Below, one piece after another: positions 1 through 5,822 of a stretch of DNA of 7,691 nucleotides. Both the position numbers and the translations under genes were made by a program. Below the pieces are notes generated by a model. The model worked only from the letters and a program-made list of their open reading frames with translations, was not told where the DNA came from and made no database searches. Numbering within the stretch: position 1 is the stretch's first letter; every line of letters starts with the position of its first letter. The DNA lies in NCBI GenBank assembly GCA_963803025.1, contig CAWDKZ010000027.1, forward strand, positions 1 to 7,691. The letters are read 5' to 3'. Source of the DNA: Bog-793 sp963803025 (GTDB lineage: Bacteria > Actinomycetota > Acidimicrobiia > Acidimicrobiales > Bog-793).

Positions 1-63
1 CGAGCCGTTGTAGTGGCAAATCAATGCTTGAAATGAAAACTACAAGCGGGTAATCTGCTGCTT

Positions 64-1770
64 GTGTACGTGAAGTCGACGACGGTCCGTGCAGGCAAGA
101 AGAGCTACCGCTACTTGACCCTCGTCGAGTCCTTTCGCGATGGGCCCCGCGTCCGCCAACGCGTCGTCGCTCGTCTCGGCGAGGAGTCCGAGCTCATCGC
201 CTCGGGCGAGCTCGACCGCATCGTCGACGCGCTCTCGAACCGTCTCGGGCGAATCGGTGCTTCACCATTGAGCGCCGAGTCCGCACCCGCCTTCGGTGGT
301 GTTGCCGCGGTCTCGGTGTACTTCTCCCGACTGCAGCTCGACGAGCTGTTCAAAGCCGCCGGTGAGAAGCGTCGGGCACGGCTCGTTCCCGACGCGGTCT
401 TGGCGATGGTCGCGAACCGGCTCGTCCTTCCCTCCTCGAAGCGCCGGACGATCACCGACTGGCTCGGGCATGACGTCGCGTTGCCCGACGGTGTTGGTTC
501 TCCCTCGCTCGACCAGTGCTACCGCGCCCTCGACGTCATCGCCGAGCAAAAGGAAGAGATCGAGACCCACTGCTACGAACGACTCACCGATCTCACCAAC
601 TTGGACCTCCGTCTTTGCTGTTACGACTTGACCTCGAGCTATCTAGAGGGCGACCCCCGGCTATCGGCGCGCTTTTCGTCGAAGGCCTTCGGCTACTCCC
701 GCGACCACCGCGGGGACCGCCCCCAGGTCGTAATCGGACTCCTCGTCACCGGCGACGGGATCCCCATCGCGCACCACGTCTTTCCCGGCAACACCGCCGA
801 CGCACAGACGCTCACCGGCGTGATGGACGACCTCCAGTCGCGCTTTGGAGTCGGGAGGATCGCCCTTGTCTGTGACCGCGGGCTCATCAACGAGGAGAAC
901 CTCGCTTCGGTCGTGGCGCACGGCTTCGACCACGTGATGGCGACCCGGCTCCATCGCGACCCCGATGTCGCGGCAGTGCTCGAAGCTGCCACAAGAGACG
1001 GGATCACCTGGACCGAGATGACAAGGCCCACGGTCAAGGTCACCGAGGTCGTCCATGAGGGCCGGCGCTACGTCGTCGTCTGTTCGCCCGAGCGCAAGAT
1101 CCGCGACGACCACCGGCGCGAGGAGCTGCTGGGGCGTGTAGAAGAAGGCCTCATCGCCCTCGCCAGCCGGGTTGCCGAGGGTCGTCTCAAGGACCCCGCA
1201 AAGATCGGCGCGGCGGCAGAGCGGATCTTGTCGAGCTCGGGCGTCGCCCGGTGCTTTTCGACGAAGATCTCGAACGGCGTCTTCACCTGGAGCTTCAACC
1301 AGACGCAGCTGCGTTATGAAGAAGAGCTCCTCGCCGGTCGCTACGTGCTGTTGACCTCACTGTCAAAAAAGGACGCGTCGAGTGTCGACGTCGTGCGCCA
1401 CTACCGCTCCCTCGAGCGCGTCGAGCGGCGCTTTCGGGTGCTGAAGGACTTTCTCGGGCTGCGGCCGATCTTCCATTTCACCGAGAAGCGCGTCCGCGGT
1501 CACATCGCGCTCTGCGTCCTCGCGGCGGTGATCGAAACGGTGATGGCTCGTGACCTCGAGGCTCACCGCGTCATGGACCCCGATCTACCCGATCAGGTCC
1601 TCTCGCCCCGGCGGGCGCTTCGCGAGCTCGGCCGCATTCGCGCCGTCAACCTCGTCGGCACCGACAAGGTCGCGCGTCAGGTGATCACCCGGCCGAGCCC
1701 CTTCCAAGCACAGATCCTCGGCGCCTTCGGCGTCGACACCTCGACCTGGCGCTCAAAGCTCACCTGTTGA
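64..1770 (+). CDS. IS1634-family DDE transposase
   Basis: Cut-and-paste type DDE transposase of 568 aa, the normal size for the family, apparently intact. The N-terminus (YVKSTTVRAGKKSYRYLTLV, then a run ending VVARLGE) is the typical IS1634 lead-in. Catalytic residues can be placed. The first Asp is D188 in CYDLTSSYLEGD and the second is D271 in LVCDRGLINEEN. The Glu is E454 in the block YRSLERVERRFRVLK, which matches the YREI-type signature with Y447 and K461 at the expected spacing, followed by RPIFHFTEKRVRGHI. GTG at 64 is the first start in the frame; a second GTG lies two codons later, and no strong ribosome site is visible. It stands alone in its element. Known of the family: it moves only its own IS. 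Nothing suggests inactivation. Confidence 0.93.
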   Translation: MYVKSTTVRAGKKSYRYLTLVESFRDGPRVRQRVVARLGEESELIASGELDRIVDALSNRLGRIGASPLSAESAPAFGGVAAVSVYFSRLQLDELFKAAGEKRRARLVPDAVLAMVANRLVLPSSKRRTITDWLGHDVALPDGVGSPSLDQCYRALDVIAEQKEEIETHCYERLTDLTNLDLRLCCYDLTSSYLEGDPRLSARFSSKAFGYSRDHRGDRPQVVIGLLVTGDGIPIAHHVFPGNTADAQTLTGVMDDLQSRFGVGRIALVCDRGLINEENLASVVAHGFDHVMATRLHRDPDVAAVLEAATRDGITWTEMTRPTVKVTEVVHEGRRYVVVCSPERKIRDDHRREELLGRVEEGLIALASRVAEGRLKDPAKIGAAAERILSSSGVARCFSTKISNGVFTWSFNQTQLRYEEELLAGRYVLLTSLSKKDASSVDVVRHYRSLERVERRFRVLKDFLGLRPIFHFTEKRVRGHIALCVLAAVIETVMARDLEAHRVMDPDLPDQVLSPRRALRELGRIRAVNLVGTDKVARQVITRPSPFQAQILGAFGVDTSTWRSKLTC

Positions 1771-1827
1771 AACGAGCTTCCAGGGCGATGTAGGGACAAA
1801 ACGGGTGAAGCGCGACCATGTGACCTG

Positions 1828-1855
1828 CGACTTCATCGTGCACCCGCTGAAGTCG
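1828..1855. repeat. 8-bp hairpin at the right edge of the IS1634-like element
   Basis: CGACTTCA (1828-1835) and TGAAGTCG (1848-1855) are perfect inverted repeats with a 12-nt spacer. They end two bases before the permease remnant becomes readable. The hairpin could be part of the element's end or a transcription block. No T-run follows, so a classical terminator is not supported. Confidence 0.4.
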
Positions 1856-1856
1856 G

Positions 1857-1940
1857 GTCTGGCAGGAGGTCGCAATCGGCGGAGCCATCGTGCTCGCGGT
1901 GACGGTCGACCAATTCCTGCGCAAGATGTCTCAACGATGA
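1857..1940 (+). pseudogene. 3' remnant of an ABC sugar-transporter permease (RbsC-like)
   Basis: A 27-codon open stretch ending in TGA (1938-1940) reads VWQEVAIG, then GAIVLAVTVDQF, then LRKMSQR. This is the usual C-terminal tail of BPD_transp_2 (RbsC/XylH/AraH-type) permeases: a WQ.. lead into the last hydrophobic helix, an aVxxD motif, and a short basic tail facing the cytoplasm. A TGA at 1848-1850 closes the frame just upstream, so the rest of the gene is absent. It lies 88 bp before the binding-protein start, matching the usual order ATPase-permease-binding protein. The preceding DNA belongs to the IS1634-like element, so that insertion, or a deletion linked to it, most likely cut the permease. 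The 5' part may lie left of the window. The identification rests on a short peptide. Confidence 0.68.
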
Positions 1941-2028
1941 TTACGCCATATACGCTGCCGCGCTATTCACGACCTTCGTCGTCTGTTTGCTAGCTGTATT
2001 GCCCAATATCAACCGAAGGGATAACACC

Positions 2029-2961
2029 ATGTACAAAGTCCTGAGAGATAGACCAATGATTGGCCGTCTCATTATTACTGTATCCGTACTGGCCATGACC
2101 GTGGGTATGACTGCTTTCGCTGTCTCCGGGGGCGCCTCGGCGGCAGCACGTTCCACGAATCACGGCAAGTCCGGGTCCATCACAATTGCGTTGATCCCGG
2201 GAATCACGTCCGATCCGTTCTACATCACGATGGAGAACGGCGCTTACACCGAAGCCAAGCTGCTCGGTGTCAACCTTGTGGTCCTAGGGAGCAGTACCGC
2301 ATTCAGCCCTGAGACCCAGATTCCGATTGTCAATTCCGAGTTCGCGCGCAAGCCAAGCGCTCTCGTGATCGCGCCGACCGACGCCGTCGCCCTATACGCG
2401 CCGATGGAGCGCTACTACAAGGCACACATTCCGGTGATTACGGTCGACACGACGCTCGCCAATACGAGCTTCCTCGCGTCGCGGATCACCTCGGGCAACA
2501 CCAACGGCGGGGAACTTGCGGCGGACACTCTCGCACTGCTGTGCCACGACAAGGGCGACGTCCTCATCATGAGCACCAATGCCGGGAGCTCCACGGTCGA
2601 TGACCGCATGACCGGCTTCACCGCCGAGATGAAGAAGTACCCAGGCATGAACCAGCTGGCGACGGAATTCGACAACGACAGCCCGACACAGGCGTCGACG
2701 CTCACCCAGTCAGCGATCCTTGCCAACCCAACCCTCTGCGGCATCTTTGGCCTCAACTCGGCCTCTGGTGCCGGAGTTGGTGCGGGCATCCAGGCCGCTG
2801 GCAAGAAGGGCACGGTCTTCGCGGTCGGCTACGACGCCGAGCCGGCGGAAGTCGCGTCGCTGAAGGCGGGCGTCCTGAGCGGGCTCATCGCCCAGAGCCC
2901 AGCGCTTGAAGGTGCGCTTGGAGTCGAGTACGCGTACTACGCCGTGACCGGTCATTCCTGA
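2029..2961 (+). pseudogene. Sugar ABC transporter substrate-binding protein (RbsB-like), 5' part, interrupted
   Basis: Extracytoplasmic sugar-binding protein of the Peripla_BP_4/RbsB type; it would capture a sugar and pass it to the permease. ATG 2029 follows GAAGGG (2015-2020) at 8 nt and is preferred over a TTG at 1987 lacking such a site. Residues 1 to about 38 are a Sec signal peptide: basic start with K3, R6, R8, R13, a hydrophobic core at 14-32, and a small-residue cleavage area GGASA. There is no lipobox cysteine, which is unusual for a Gram-positive binding protein. The fold begins at SITIALIPG and runs through PSALVIAPTDA, IPVITVDTT and FAVGYDAEPAEV. C172 and C237 are the only cysteines noted. 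The gene is native up to H309; S310 and the TGA at 2959 come from the inserted IS110 element. The truncated product lacks the last 42 residues, which contribute the final strand and tail, and is probably non-functional. Confidence 0.9.
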
Positions 2962-2969
2962 AGGAGCGC
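2959..2969 (+). repeat. Subterminal inverted repeat of the IS110/IS1111 element (transposase-downstream end)
   Basis: TGAAGGAGCGC is the exact reverse complement of 4483-4493. Its first three bases supply the TGA that stops the interrupted binding-protein gene. Confidence 0.88.
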
Positions 2970-2985
2970 TCCCCGTCAAGTCAGC

Positions 2986-3002
2986 GTCGCCCGAAGGGCG
3001 AC
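2986..3002 (-). terminator. Hairpin near the end of the IS, possible 3' end of the element's transcript
   Basis: GTCGCCC (2986-2992) pairs with GGGCGAC (2996-3002) around a three-base loop, giving seven GC-rich pairs. On the minus strand it is the last strong hairpin before the element's end. It could stop the transposase/guide-RNA transcript or shield the element from host read-through. There is no T-run, so the terminator role is inference. Confidence 0.4.
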
Positions 3003-3159
3003 ACGTTCCGGCTGGTTGTCGGCGTCACCACGGTTCAGGGCTTTGGCGATCGGGCGCGACGCGTCGATCCCGACTCGGCGGGCGCCGTCGGGTGGGTGGA
3101 AGCTCTTGGGGTTGTGGTGCCGTGGCGATCGCTCCAGTGACGGTCCGTGAGGGCAGCGG

Positions 3160-3300
3160 TCAGCTGCCAGTCATTCCTTCGCCGCGACATGGCGGCATGG
3201 AGCGTTTCGGCACCGGCCGGACGGGCTCAATCAGACGCTCGGTCCGCTTCTCGGGACCATGACCTGCGGCGAGCTCGCGTCCGGCCGGGTCCGGCCGGTG
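3160..3300 (-). ncRNA. Candidate bridge RNA (seekRNA) of the IS110/IS1111 element
   Basis: Bridge RNAs of IS110-family elements guide the recombinase by pairing one loop with the target and another with the element's joined ends. On the transposase strand, CACCGGCCGGAC (3300-3289) pairs perfectly with GTCCGGCCGGTG (3222-3211), starting right after the transposase stop. Inside, GAGC (3274-3271) pairs with GCTC (3228-3225), and an apical hairpin is formed by GGTCC (3258-3254) and GGACC (3245-3241). The internal loop between them carries GGTCAT (3264-3259) on its 5' side, identical to the left target half at 2950-2955. Its 3' side carries GTCTGAT (3236-3230), the complement of the right half ATCAGAC. 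A second hairpin, GCCGC/GCGGC (3196-3192/3185-3181), is followed by AGGAATG (3178-3172), complementary to CATTCCT at the element's end (2953-2959). The 5' guide of this second loop (CGCTCCAT, 3204-3197) matches the donor only in CAT. The order, target loop before donor loop, is that known for bridge RNAs. Exact RNA ends are unknown. Confidence 0.68.
3279..3298. repeat. Tandem 10-bp repeat GTCCGGCCGG x2
   Basis: Two exact head-to-tail copies (3279-3288 and 3289-3298). Either copy can pair with CCGGCCGGAC at 3213-3222. The basal stem of the predicted guide RNA therefore has two registers: 12 bp with the outer copy, 10 bp with the inner. Confidence 0.8.
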
Positions 3301-4311
3301 TCATCTCGCGCTCGCAAGACAGCGGAGCTCGCCGTCTCTCAGCGTGTAGAAGACAAGGGTGAGAAGGCGCCGTGCCGCGGCGACCTTCGCGATCCGGCGC
3401 CCGCGGCGCTCGGCGACGCGGGCCATCGCCTCGCCGAGCAGCCCGCTGTGGCCCTGGCGTTGCACGGCCTCGACGACCGCCCAGCGCACGAGGCGGCTTC
3501 CCTGCTTGGTGATCGAGCCCCGGTGCACCGTCGTGTCGGACTCGCGATGGCGAGGCGTGAGGCCCGCCCAGGAGCAGAGCCGCTCGGGCGAGGAGAAGCG
3601 CGAGATGTCGCCGATCTCGGTGACGAGGATCGCCGCGAACACCGGTCCGATCCCCGGGAGCAGCTGGAGCACACCGAAGTGCGGATCGTTGCGAAGACGG
3701 TGGTGGATCTCCCGGTCGAGCATCGCGACCTCGCGGTCGATGAGCTCGATCAGGTCCCGTAGCGACTCGACGCGGATCGCGAAGCCTCCTCCGAGCGGGA
3801 CGTGGTCGAGGAGCTCGAGACCGGCGACGCCGAAGAGGTCCGTCATCGGGACCGCCACCCCCTCCTTCGCGAGCACGGCGTGGATCTGTTCTCGGCAGGA
3901 CGTCCGGAAGCCGACGAGCTTGTGGCGGTAGCGGACGAGCTCGCGCTGCTCTCTCAGCTCCGGGGGCGCGACGTAGGACTCGACGAGGCGTCCGAGGCGG
4001 TAGAGGTCGACGAGGTCGGTCGCGTCCCGCTCGTCGTTCTTCACCCGTCGCGTCCCCCAGTTGTTGCCGAGGGGGTGCGCGAGGTGCACGTGCGCGCCCT
4101 CGGCCCGGAGGAGGTCGATGAGCCAGTACCAGCCGTTGGTCGCCTCGACGATCACGTCCGGTTCGGGACCGGCGGCGCGCACCTCGGCGACGATGCCGTC
4201 GAGATCGGAGTTGTCGAGGCGGACCATCGAATGGGTGGTGCCGGTGTCATCCCGCCGGACGATGAGCGAGCGGCGGCGGTGCAGGTCGATGCCGACGTAC
4301 TGTTTCTCCAC
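3301..4311 (-). CDS. IS110-family (IS1111 group) transposase/recombinase
   Basis: RNA-guided recombinase of 336 aa, typical for the family. The N-terminal RuvC-like DEDD domain (about 5-150) begins EKQYVGIDLHRR with D9, then E56 in VIVEATNGWYW, and D93 and D96 in KNDERDATDL. The C-terminal Transposase_20 domain (about 213-300) has LLPGIGPVFAAILVTEIGD, then FSSPERLCSWAGLTP and RGSITKQGSRLVRW. This last block should carry the catalytic serine, S266 or S272; I cannot decide which. The start is GTG 4311, chosen because GAAGGAGA (4325-4318) lies six bases upstream and the family fold begins at once. The frame is open further upstream, but that sequence is basic, unlike the family, and belongs to the element's non-coding end. 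All key residues are present, so it looks active. The guide-RNA candidate begins directly after its stop. Confidence 0.94.
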   Translation of the reverse strand: MEKQYVGIDLHRRRSLIVRRDDTGTTHSMVRLDNSDLDGIVAEVRAAGPEPDVIVEATNGWYWLIDLLRAEGAHVHLAHPLGNNWGTRRVKNDERDATDLVDLYRLGRLVESYVAPPELREQRELVRYRHKLVGFRTSCREQIHAVLAKEGVAVPMTDLFGVAGLELLDHVPLGGGFAIRVESLRDLIELIDREVAMLDREIHHRLRNDPHFGVLQLLPGIGPVFAAILVTEIGDISRFSSPERLCSWAGLTPRHRESDTTVHRGSITKQGSRLVRWAVVEAVQRQGHSGLLGEAMARVAERRGRRIAKVAAARRLLTLVFYTLRDGELRCLASAR

Positions 4312-4352
4312 AGGGGTTCTCCTTCGTCGTGGTTGGGTTGGTCTGGAGACCT

Positions 4353-4370
4353 CGAGTGTGTCAACACTCG
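4353..4370. promoter_or_regulatory. Hairpin in the leader of the IS110 transposase
   Basis: CGAGTGT (4353-4359) and ACACTCG (4364-4370) form a perfect 7-bp stem with a four-base loop, 42 bp upstream of the transposase GTG. It may limit transposase expression driven from outside or take part in end recognition. Both roles are inference. Confidence 0.45.
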
Positions 4371-4482
4371 GCCCATCACGACGAAGTGAGACCCCGACCT
4401 CTTCTGGACCGCACGCCATCATCGGCTCCACTGCCGGCGCCCGAAGACGCCCCAACGACGTCCGTCACGCGAGAGCGGCGCT

Positions 4483-4493
4483 GCGCTCCTTCA
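4483..4493 (-). repeat. Subterminal inverted repeat of the IS110/IS1111 element (transposase-upstream end)
   Basis: GCGCTCCTTCA, the exact complement of 2959-2969, six bases inside the inferred end at 4499. In a circular intermediate the two repeats would face each other across only nine bases (TCACAT then TCC), as expected for the excised IS1111-group form. Confidence 0.88.
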
Positions 4494-4499
4494 TCACAT

Positions 4500-4628
4500 C
4501 AGACCAGCCTTGTCAAGAAGTCGGTGAGTCTGAACAACCACAGCATCAACTCGACGAATGTCAACCAGAAGTCGACCCAGGTATTCTTCTACTCCGCGAC
4601 CGTGAACACGGATGGTGTGAAGGCCTGA
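4500..4628 (+). pseudogene. 3' part of the interrupted sugar-binding protein gene
   Basis: Forty-two codons ending in TGA (4626-4628) read QTSLVKKSVSLNN, then HSINSTNVNQKSTQ, then VFFYSATVNTDGVKA. The closing hydrophobic strand followed by an 'xVNT…' tail is the usual end of RbsB-type binding proteins (…VLVTKxNVNTP…), and it is exactly what the 5' part at 2029-2955 lacks. There is no ribosome site or start codon of its own at the junction. Joined to the 5' part it gives 351 aa, a normal length for the family. The open frame continues leftward into the IS, but that part is element sequence and is not protein-like. Confidence 0.87.
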
Positions 4629-4645
4629 TCCACTGCAACCTCGAT

Positions 4646-4687
4646 ATATCCGGCCGGTCGCCGCAATCACGGCGACCGGCTGGATAT
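4646..4687. terminator. Strong 18-bp hairpin after the binding-protein gene
   Basis: The arms 4646-4663 and 4670-4687 pair at all 18 positions (one G-U) around the loop CAATCA; the core is CCGGTCGCCG / CGGCGACCGG. It starts 17 bases after the binding-protein stop and separates the transporter unit from the lacI-type gene. There is no long T-run, but such hairpins are a common terminator form in high-GC actinobacteria. Being symmetric, it could act on either strand. Confidence 0.75.
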
Positions 4688-4726
4688 TGTTGATCGAAGC
4701 GAGCGTCACACGCGGAGATCACATGT

Positions 4727-4738
4727 CGAATGAATTCG
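4727..4738. promoter_or_regulatory. Small palindrome upstream of the LacI-type gene, possible operator
   Basis: CGAAT-GA-ATTCG has two perfect 5-bp arms, 37 bp before the regulator start. LacI-family proteins often bind palindromes near their own gene. This one lacks the central CG common in the family, and I found no second copy before the binding-protein gene, so support is weak. Confidence 0.22.
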
Positions 4739-4764
4739 CTCTAGGAACAACGGGAAGGTCTCAC

Positions 4765-4779
4765 ATGGTGACGCGGTGA
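4765..4779 (+). promoter_or_regulatory. Four-codon leader ORF overlapping the LacI-type start
   Basis: The only good ribosome site here, GGAAGG (4753-4758), is six bases before an ATG (4765) that encodes M-V-T-R and stops at TGA 4777-4779. That stop overlaps the GTG start of the regulator (4776-4778) in a GTGA overlap. Ribosomes ending the leader could restart on the regulator (translational coupling). A one-base sequencing or real indel that separated an original ATG start from the gene would look the same. Confidence 0.4.
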
Positions 4780-5822
4780 GCCGCCGTCCGACACTGCATG
4801 AGGTCGCTGGCTTCTGCGGGCTGAGCTTCAAGACCGTTTCCCGGGTAGTGAACGGCGACGCCAACGTCGCCCCGGCGACGGCAGAGCGTGTGCTCCAGGC
4901 GATCGCTGAGCTCGACTACCGCCCGAACCTCGTCGCCCGGTCCTTGCGCGTGGGACGCGACAACGTGATCGGCCTCGTCGTGGCGAGCATCGGGGACCCC
5001 TTCTTCGCCGACGTGACGACGGCGATCGAGGAAAAAGCACGCGACAACGGCTTCTTCGTCATCATCTCGAGCACAGGCGAGAACTCCCGCGACGAGAAGA
5101 CCGTCATCTCCAGCCTGCTCGCTCGGCAGGTCGCCGGAATGATCCTCGTGCCAACGAGCGCTGACCAGGGCTACCTGCGCGCGCAGCAGTCGACTATGCC
5201 GCCGCTCGTTTGCGTCGACCGCCCTCCCGTGGGCATCGAGTGCGACACCGTCCTCGTCGACAACGAGCTTGCCGCCTTCGGCGCGACGAACTGGCTCCTT
5301 TCTCACGGCCACCGGCGGATCGGTTTCGTCGGCGGTCCAGCCGACAAATTCACGATCCGGCTCCGGCGCTTGGGATACGAGCGGGCGCTGGAACAAGCTG
5401 GAATTCCAGTTGACCCGGAGACGATTGACGACTCGGTGATCCTTCCCGCACAGGTGCGTGTTGTCGTACCTCGACTGCTCAGCCTGGACAGGCCGGTCAC
5501 CGCGATCCTGACGTCGAATGCCAAGGCGTCGATGGGCGTCATGGGTGCGCTCCACCTCACCAAGCGGACGGACGTGGCGCTGGTCGGCTTCGATGACTTC
5601 CCAGCTGCGGACGCGCTCGTGCCGCCGGTGACCGTCGTCAGTCAGAATGCGGTGCATATCGGCCACGTCGCGGTCGAACTGCTCCTCAAGAGGCTGGCGG
5701 GCACGAAGGAACCGTGCAAACGACTCGTGCTGCCGACAACGCTCATCCCGCGCGGATCTGGTGAAATACCGCCGAACACCCCGACAGGGGCGCCTGAGCG
5801 AAACAGGTCGGCCGTTCTGTAG
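4776..5822 (+). CDS. LacI-family transcriptional regulator
   Basis: DNA-binding sugar-responsive regulator of 348 aa, normal length. The helix-turn-helix lies at 6-27 (PTLHEVAGFCGLSFKTVSRVVNG), with the recognition segment S17-x-x-T20-V21-S22-R23. The hinge is YRPNLVARSLRVGR (48-61), where L57 should be the leucine inserted into the operator. The rest is a periplasmic-binding-like effector domain with IGLVVASIGDPFFADV, VCVDRPP, HRRIGFVGGP, VALVGFDDFPAADAL and PPVTVVSQNAVHIG. The last helix, VAVELLLKRL, is in the usual place. The start is GTG 4776, coupled to a short leader ORF. Standing directly after the sugar-binding gene, it most likely controlled that transporter operon, with a sugar as effector; the ligand cannot be read from sequence. 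The terminator hairpin before it implies its own promoter, which I could not identify. Confidence 0.92.
   Translation: MSRRPTLHEVAGFCGLSFKTVSRVVNGDANVAPATAERVLQAIAELDYRPNLVARSLRVGRDNVIGLVVASIGDPFFADVTTAIEEKARDNGFFVIISSTGENSRDEKTVISSLLARQVAGMILVPTSADQGYLRAQQSTMPPLVCVDRPPVGIECDTVLVDNELAAFGATNWLLSHGHRRIGFVGGPADKFTIRLRRLGYERALEQAGIPVDPETIDDSVILPAQVRVVVPRLLSLDRPVTAILTSNAKASMGVMGALHLTKRTDVALVGFDDFPAADALVPPVTVVSQNAVHIGHVAVELLLKRLAGTKEPCKRLVLPTTLIPRGSGEIPPNTPTGAPERNRSAVL

Larger units (their letters stand above)
1..1856 (+). mobile_element. IS1634-like (IS4 superfamily) insertion sequence, ends not resolved
   Basis: The element is defined by its complete transposase gene and by what follows it: an intact permease tail begins at about 1857, so the right end lies between the transposase stop (1770) and there. 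I could not fix the termini. CCGTT at 5-9 and its complement AACGG at 1800-1804 are the best short inverted match, but it is only 5 bp. GTTGTAGTGGCAAA (8-21) and GATGTAGGGACAAA (1787-1800) resemble each other in direct, not inverted, orientation. An 8-bp hairpin (CGACTTCA 1828-1835 with TGAAGTCG 1848-1855) sits at the likely right edge. The left end may lie just inside or just outside the window. IS1634-family elements are known for unusually long target duplications, which cannot be tested here because the left flank is missing. Confidence 0.65.
2956..4499 (-). mobile_element. IS110-family insertion sequence, IS1111 group (1,544 bp)
   Basis: The boundaries come from the broken host gene. Joining 2955 to 4500 restores one reading frame (…VTGH|QTSLVKK…) of 351 codons. 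The trinucleotide CAT is present at both junctions (2953-2955 and 4497-4499), so the cut may be anywhere within it. Perfect 11-bp inverted repeats TGAAGGAGCGC (2959-2969) and GCGCTCCTTCA (4483-4493) lie inside the ends, 3 bp from the left and 6 bp from the right with this choice. Subterminal repeats are characteristic of the IS1111 group; IS110-group members lack them. No target duplication beyond CAT is seen, as expected for the family. The element has one transposase gene on the minus strand, 188 bp of upstream non-coding DNA and 345 bp downstream. The long downstream end is where IS1111-group elements encode their guide RNA. Confidence 0.9.

Noticed and set aside
1787..1804. Terminal inverted repeats for the IS1634-like element at 5-9 and 1800-1804
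   Set aside because: Only five bases match in inverted orientation, too few to call; listed only as a possibility.
1969..1982. ACGAC/GTCGT hairpin before the binding-protein gene
   Set aside because: A 5-bp stem is common by chance in GC-rich DNA and has no supporting context.
1987..2028. TTG start 14 codons earlier for the sugar-binding protein
   Set aside because: ATG 2029 has GAAGGG at a good distance and is directly followed by a signal peptide.
2976..3170. Minus-strand open frame of 64 codons ending at TGA 2978-2976
   Set aside because: No start codon or ribosome site within the frame, and it lies in the non-coding end of the IS, partly next to the guide-RNA hairpins; its openness is ordinary for high GC.
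3259..4389. Plus-strand open frames opposite the IS110 transposase
   Set aside because: They are antisense shadows of a gene with all family motifs.
4312..4455. Upstream extension of the IS110 transposase by 48 codons
   Set aside because: GTG 4311 has a strong ribosome site and the family fold begins there; the extension is non-homologous leader and contains a hairpin.
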